The position numbers were made by a program, and so were the translations under genes. From Mycobacterium sp. 852002-51057_SCH5723018 (GTDB lineage: Bacteria; Actinomycetota; Actinomycetes; Mycobacteriales; Mycobacteriaceae): 46,516 nt of DNA. Shown here in pieces: positions 43,248 through 46,516 of this stretch. Each line of letters starts with the position of its first letter. The first letter of the stretch is position 1. The notes beneath the pieces were generated by a model. It saw only the letters and a program-made list of their open reading frames with translations. It made no database searches and was not told where the DNA came from. The stretch lies in NCBI RefSeq assembly GCF_001667035.1, contig NZ_LZIR01000125.1:1-46516 (forward strand). The letters run 5' to 3'.

Positions 43248-43988
43248 ATGACCTCCCGCCCTGACCACCTGCCCAACCTGCGCGAGGGCGGCAAGCCCCC
43301 GCACCCGTCCTGGTTGCCGAAACAACGCCGCGGCACCACGCCGCAGATGATCGGGCGATACCCCGACTTCGACGTGCTGGAAACCGCCGACTCGTGGGAT
43401 GAAGCCACCAGGAAGGTGGTGCTGGCCCGGCTGGAACCGCCTGGGCCGCTGCGCTTTTTCAGCGAGGACGAGGAGCCGTGCCTACGCGCGTTCTGTGACA
43501 CGGTGCTGGCGCAGGACACCGAGCCGCGGGTGCCGGTGGCCGAGTCCGTCGACAACAAGCTCGCCGAAGGGAAGCTCGACGGCTACCAGTACGCCGACAT
43601 GCCCGACGACCGCGACACCTGGCGGCTGGTGCTGCGCGCGCTCGACGAGACCGCGTCGCGCCGCTACGGCAAGGCGTCGTTCGCCGACGCCGAGGCCGAA
43701 ACCCGTGAGGCCATCATCGACCAGTTCTCCCAGGGCCTGCTGGAGGGCGGAACGTGGGACCGGCTCAACGTCAAACGCGCGTGGTCGGTATGCATGCGGA
43801 TGGTGCTGTCGGGCTTCTACTCGCACCCGTGGGCCTGGAACGAGATCGGCTTCGGCGGCCCGGCATATCCGCGCGGGTTCATGCGTCTCGGCGGCGCCAC
43901 CGGCCCGGCCGCGGCACGCGAGCCGTACGAAACCCCCGGCGCCACCGAGGAGGACCCGGTCCGCGTCGTGCAAAGCGGTGACGTGTGA
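43248..43988 (+). CDS. Gluconate 2-dehydrogenase subunit 3-family protein
   Basis: A 246-residue protein with the subunit-3 pattern: EPCLRAFCDTVLAQD, then SVDNKLAEGKLDGYQYADMP, GTWDRLNVKRAWSVCMRMVL and the GFYSHPWAWNEIGFGGPAYP block, which is well conserved in these small subunits. No Tat or Sec signal is obvious. In membrane gluconate dehydrogenases the small subunit partners the FAD-containing GMC subunit. The GMC gene starts at the stop codon of this one (TGATG). Confidence 0.82.
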   Translation: MTSRPDHLPNLREGGKPPHPSWLPKQRRGTTPQMIGRYPDFDVLETADSWDEATRKVVLARLEPPGPLRFFSEDEEPCLRAFCDTVLAQDTEPRVPVAESVDNKLAEGKLDGYQYADMPDDRDTWRLVLRALDETASRRYGKASFADAEAETREAIIDQFSQGLLEGGTWDRLNVKRAWSVCMRMVLSGFYSHPWAWNEIGFGGPAYPRGFMRLGGATGPAAAREPYETPGATEEDPVRVVQSGDV

Positions 43989-45697
43989 TGGGCGATCTAC
44001 TGCGTGGCCTGCTGAAGGGGGCGGTCGGGCCAAGGGACAACGATTCGCGGTTCCTGCTCGACGTGCATTCGCGTGACCTGCCCGGCGAAAAGACCATGCG
44101 CCGCTACCGCGACGACGACGCGGTGGACCTGGTGGTCGTCGGGGCCGGGGCGGGCGGCTCGGTGCTCGCGCAGCGGCTGGCCCGCGCGGGCTGGCGCATC
44201 GTGATCCTCGAGGCCGGCCCGTTCTGGCACCCCGACGAGGACTGGGTCTCCGACGAGGCCGGCTCGCACGCGCTGTACTGGACGCAGAAGCGCATCATCG
44301 GCGGCTCGGACCCGATCGAGCTGGGTAAGAACAACTCCGGCCGCGGCGTGGGCGGCTCGATGGTGCACTACGCCGGATATACGCCGCGCTTCCACCCCAG
44401 CGACCTGCAGACCTACACCCTCGACGGGGTGGGCGCGGACTGGCCCATCGGCTACGAGGACCTGCTACCCCACTACGAGCAGCTCGAGCTCGAGTTGCCG
44501 GTGGCCGGCCAGAACTGGCCGTGGGGCTACCCCCACCGTTATCCCTTTTCGCCGCACCCGATTTCGGGTGCGGCCGCCAGGCTGTGGGAGGGTGCGCTGC
44601 GGCTCGGCATCAAGATGCGCGTCGGGCCCGTCGGCATCGTCAACGGCACCTTCGGTAACCGGCCGCACTGCATCTACCGCGGCTACTGCCTGCAGGGCTG
44701 CAAGGTCAACGCCAAGGCCAGCCCGTACGTCACGCACCTGCCTGACGCGCTGTCCCACGGCGTGGAGATCCGCGCCAACTCCATGGCCGCCCGCGTCGAA
44801 CTCGACGAGACCGGCGCCGCCCGAGGGGTGGTGTACTACGACGAATCCGGCGGCACCGAACGGCTACAGCGCGCCAAAGCAGTTGCGGTCGCCGGGTATT
44901 CGATCGAAACCCCGCGCCTGCTGCTGAACTCCGTCAGCGCCCGCTTCCCAAACGGGCTGGGCAACAGCGACGATCAGGTCGGGCGCTACGTCATGGTGCA
45001 GGGCGCCACACAGTCGGCCGGCAGGTGGTCCGACGAGGTCCGGATGTACAAGGCTCCCCCGCCGGAGGTGTCCTCCGAACAGTTCTACGAGACCGACCCG
45101 TCGCGCGGTTTCGCCCGCGGCTTTTCCATCCAGACCGTGTCGCCGCTGCCCATCGGCTGGGCCGAACACGTGCTGGCCGACGGGCACTGGGGCCGCGCCC
45201 TGCGCGAGTACATGCGCGACTACAACCACTGGGCGACCATCGGCGTGCTCAACGAGCTGTTGGCGCGGCCGGACAACCGGGTCACGCTCGCAGCCGAGAC
45301 GGACCCGTACGGCCTCCCGGTGGCCCGCTTCGACTACACCCTGTGCGATAACGACAAGGCCAATATGGCCTACTCCACCAAAGTGATCGGTGAAATCCTG
45401 CACGCGGCTGATGCCCAGGACGTGCTGACCATCCAGCGGTTCGCCCACCTGATCGGCGGCGCGCGGATGGGCACCAGCCCGCAGAATTCGGTGGTCGACT
45501 CCGATCAGCGCGTCTGGGGCGTGCCGAACCTGTTTCTGGCCGACGGGTCGGTGTGTCCCACCCAGGGTTCGGCCAATCCGGCGCTGACGATCATGGCGCT
45601 GGCCTCCCGGCTGGCCGAACGGATGGCGAGCGGGAAGATCCGCACCCACGCGGGCGGTGCCGCCCGGCGGTCTTCGAAAGCGGGGGCGCGTGGCTGA
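43988..45697 (+). CDS. GMC-family FAD-dependent oxidoreductase
   Basis: A 569-residue flavoprotein. The FAD-binding VDLVVVGAGAGGSVLAQRLA lies at about 47-66, followed by IVILEAGPFWHPDED. GRGVGGSMVHYAGYTPRF and NSGRG belong to the GMC N-terminal signature. The C-terminal active-site block reads HLIGGARMGTSPQNSVVDSD and NLFLADGSVCPTQGSANPAL, as in gluconate 2-dehydrogenase large subunits. It oxidises an alcohol or sugar acid; the substrate is unknown. It is coupled to the subunit-3 gene and overlaps the following GH15-type gene by 8 bases. No cytochrome c subunit is seen. Confidence 0.9.
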   Translation: MGDLLRGLLKGAVGPRDNDSRFLLDVHSRDLPGEKTMRRYRDDDAVDLVVVGAGAGGSVLAQRLARAGWRIVILEAGPFWHPDEDWVSDEAGSHALYWTQKRIIGGSDPIELGKNNSGRGVGGSMVHYAGYTPRFHPSDLQTYTLDGVGADWPIGYEDLLPHYEQLELELPVAGQNWPWGYPHRYPFSPHPISGAAARLWEGALRLGIKMRVGPVGIVNGTFGNRPHCIYRGYCLQGCKVNAKASPYVTHLPDALSHGVEIRANSMAARVELDETGAARGVVYYDESGGTERLQRAKAVAVAGYSIETPRLLLNSVSARFPNGLGNSDDQVGRYVMVQGATQSAGRWSDEVRMYKAPPPEVSSEQFYETDPSRGFARGFSIQTVSPLPIGWAEHVLADGHWGRALREYMRDYNHWATIGVLNELLARPDNRVTLAAETDPYGLPVARFDYTLCDNDKANMAYSTKVIGEILHAADAQDVLTIQRFAHLIGGARMGTSPQNSVVDSDQRVWGVPNLFLADGSVCPTQGSANPALTIMALASRLAERMASGKIRTHAGGAARRSSKAGARG

Positions 45698-46516
45698 CGA
45701 GACGATCGACGTCGAGGCGGCCTTCCCGCCGCGAGTGCTGCGCGAGTACGCGCTGCTCGCCGACGGGGAGCGCGGCGCGCTGATCGGCCCACGGGGCGAC
45801 GTGGCATGGTTGTGCGCGCCGCGCTGGGATTCCGACGCCGTCTTCTCCAACCTGATCGGCGGCGACGGGGTGTACGCGATCACCCCGACCGAAGTGCGGC
45901 ATGTGTGGGGCGGCTATTACGAGCCGGGAACGCTGATCTGGCGCAACCGGTGGATCACCCGTGACAGCACCGTGGAGTGCCGCGAGGCGCTGTCTTTTCC
46001 CGGCGACCCCGACCGGGCGGTGCTGCTGCGGCGCATCGTGGGCTGCCGCGGCGCGACGCGGCTACGCGTGCTGTTGCAACCGAGCGCCGGGTTCGGCCGC
46101 CACGGCCCCGGGCGGCTGACCCTCGATAACGGGGTCTGGAGCGGCCGGTCGGGAAAGTTGCGCTGGCGGTGGCTGGGCGGCTGCGACGCCCGCGCCGTGC
46201 GCTCCGGACACGGCGGCAGAGAAGTGCTCAGCTGCGAGATCACCGTCGACGAGGGGCAGGAGCACGACCTGGTGCTCGAGTTCTCCGAGCGCGCACTGCC
46301 CGACCAGCCGCCCGATCCGGCGCTCGGCTGGGATGCCACCAACGACGCCTGGCACCGCCACATGCCGCAGCTGAATTGCCCCATTGCGCCCCGCGACGGG
46401 CATCACGCCTACGCGGTGCTGCGCGGGCTGACCAGCAGTGGCGGCGCTGTCCGGGGCGATTGGCGCGATGAGCGGCCCCCTGCCCGGCGGGGCACCGGCC
46501 CGCGCCCCCCCCATGC
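45690..46516 (+). CDS. GH15-type glycoside hydrolase (trehalase/glucoamylase-like), 5' part
   Basis: From the GTG at 45690 the protein reads LREYALLADGERGALIGPRG, then DVAWLCAPRWDSDAVFSNLI, GGDGVYAI and RNRWITRDSTVECREALSFP. This is the N-terminal beta-sandwich of actinobacterial GH15 proteins, which include trehalases. The homologous pattern runs to HAYAVLRGLTSSGG (about 46443). The last 75 bases then lose the expected continuation and read Arg/Pro-rich to the window edge. No catalytic-domain residue is therefore visible. Confidence 0.78.
   Translation, partial: MADETIDVEAAFPPRVLREYALLADGERGALIGPRGDVAWLCAPRWDSDAVFSNLIGGDGVYAITPTEVRHVWGGYYEPGTLIWRNRWITRDSTVECREALSFPGDPDRAVLLRRIVGCRGATRLRVLLQPSAGFGRHGPGRLTLDNGVWSGRSGKLRWRWLGGCDARAVRSGHGGREVLSCEITVDEGQEHDLVLEFSERALPDQPPDPALGWDATNDAWHRHMPQLNCPIAPRDGHHAYAVLRGLTSSGGAVRGDWRDERPPARRGTGPRPPH

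Overview
This is high-GC mycobacterial chromosome. From about 14.6 kb rightwards, gene content and order match, from memory, the Mycobacterium tuberculosis stretch Rv1713 to Rv1683 (der, cmk, rluB, scpB, scpA, parA, O-methyltransferase, xerD, NUDIX, pyrG, mctB, steA, recN, nadK, tlyA, HAD phosphatase, TPR protein, lprJ, tyrS, mpg, ABC exporter, TetR, Trm112-like, lipase/acyl-CoA synthetase). Glycine-rich PGRS sequence at the left end points to a species that carries PE_PGRS genes, probably a slow-growing non-tuberculous mycobacterium. The species cannot be named from the sequence alone.

Layout. (1) 1-355: a DinG helicase fragment on the minus strand abuts the 3' end of a PE_PGRS-like gene. 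(2) 583-7279: metabolic accessory genes: a galactose mutarotase lipoprotein, an alpha/beta hydrolase, an F420-type LLM oxidoreductase, an M24-fold protein, and an SDR divergent from an XRE/MmyB-like regulator. An IS30-type transposase remnant lies at 2922-3029. (3) 7280-14614: a mobile and phage-like patchwork. It holds a run of perfect hairpins, a 3'-truncated IS481-family element, a protein with a HEPN-like RN-x3-H motif, an unknown small gene, a serine resolvase with an array of GTCTCANATCT sites in front of it, a minus-strand phage-like trio, an iteron-like GGATGGT array, a LipJ-type hydrolase/adenylyl cyclase and an SRPBCC protein. (4) tRNA-Pro(GGG) at 14615-14688. A 13-mer from its 3' end recurs at 502 and 7481, which suggests tandem integration scars. 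(5) 14864-20117: a tightly coupled minus-strand operon parA-scpA-scpB-rluB-cmk-der in which every junction overlaps by one to four bases. (6) 20354-35123: nucleotide, cell-envelope, DNA-repair and translation genes, nearly all on the minus strand. (7) 35192-38886: an ammonium transporter with a Glu/His instead of His/His pore pair, then an ABC exporter with a TetR regulator. (8) 38852-42047: the Trm112-like gene and the large lipase/synthetase. (9) 42749-46516: a membrane protein, a gluconate-dehydrogenase-subunit-3-like protein and a GMC oxidoreductase, followed by the start of a GH15-type hydrolase.

The core genes combine chromosome segregation and condensation (ParA, ScpAB, XerD), ribosome and GTPase functions (Der, RluB, TlyA, TyrS), nucleotide and cofactor supply (Cmk, PyrG, NadK, ADP-ribose hydrolase), repair (RecN, Mpg) and cell envelope (SteA, MctB). 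The most unusual content is in the 7.3-14.6 kb patchwork and the variant Amt. Both ends of the window stop matching their flanking gene family within about 75-80 bases of the edge, which may be a contig-edge artefact.
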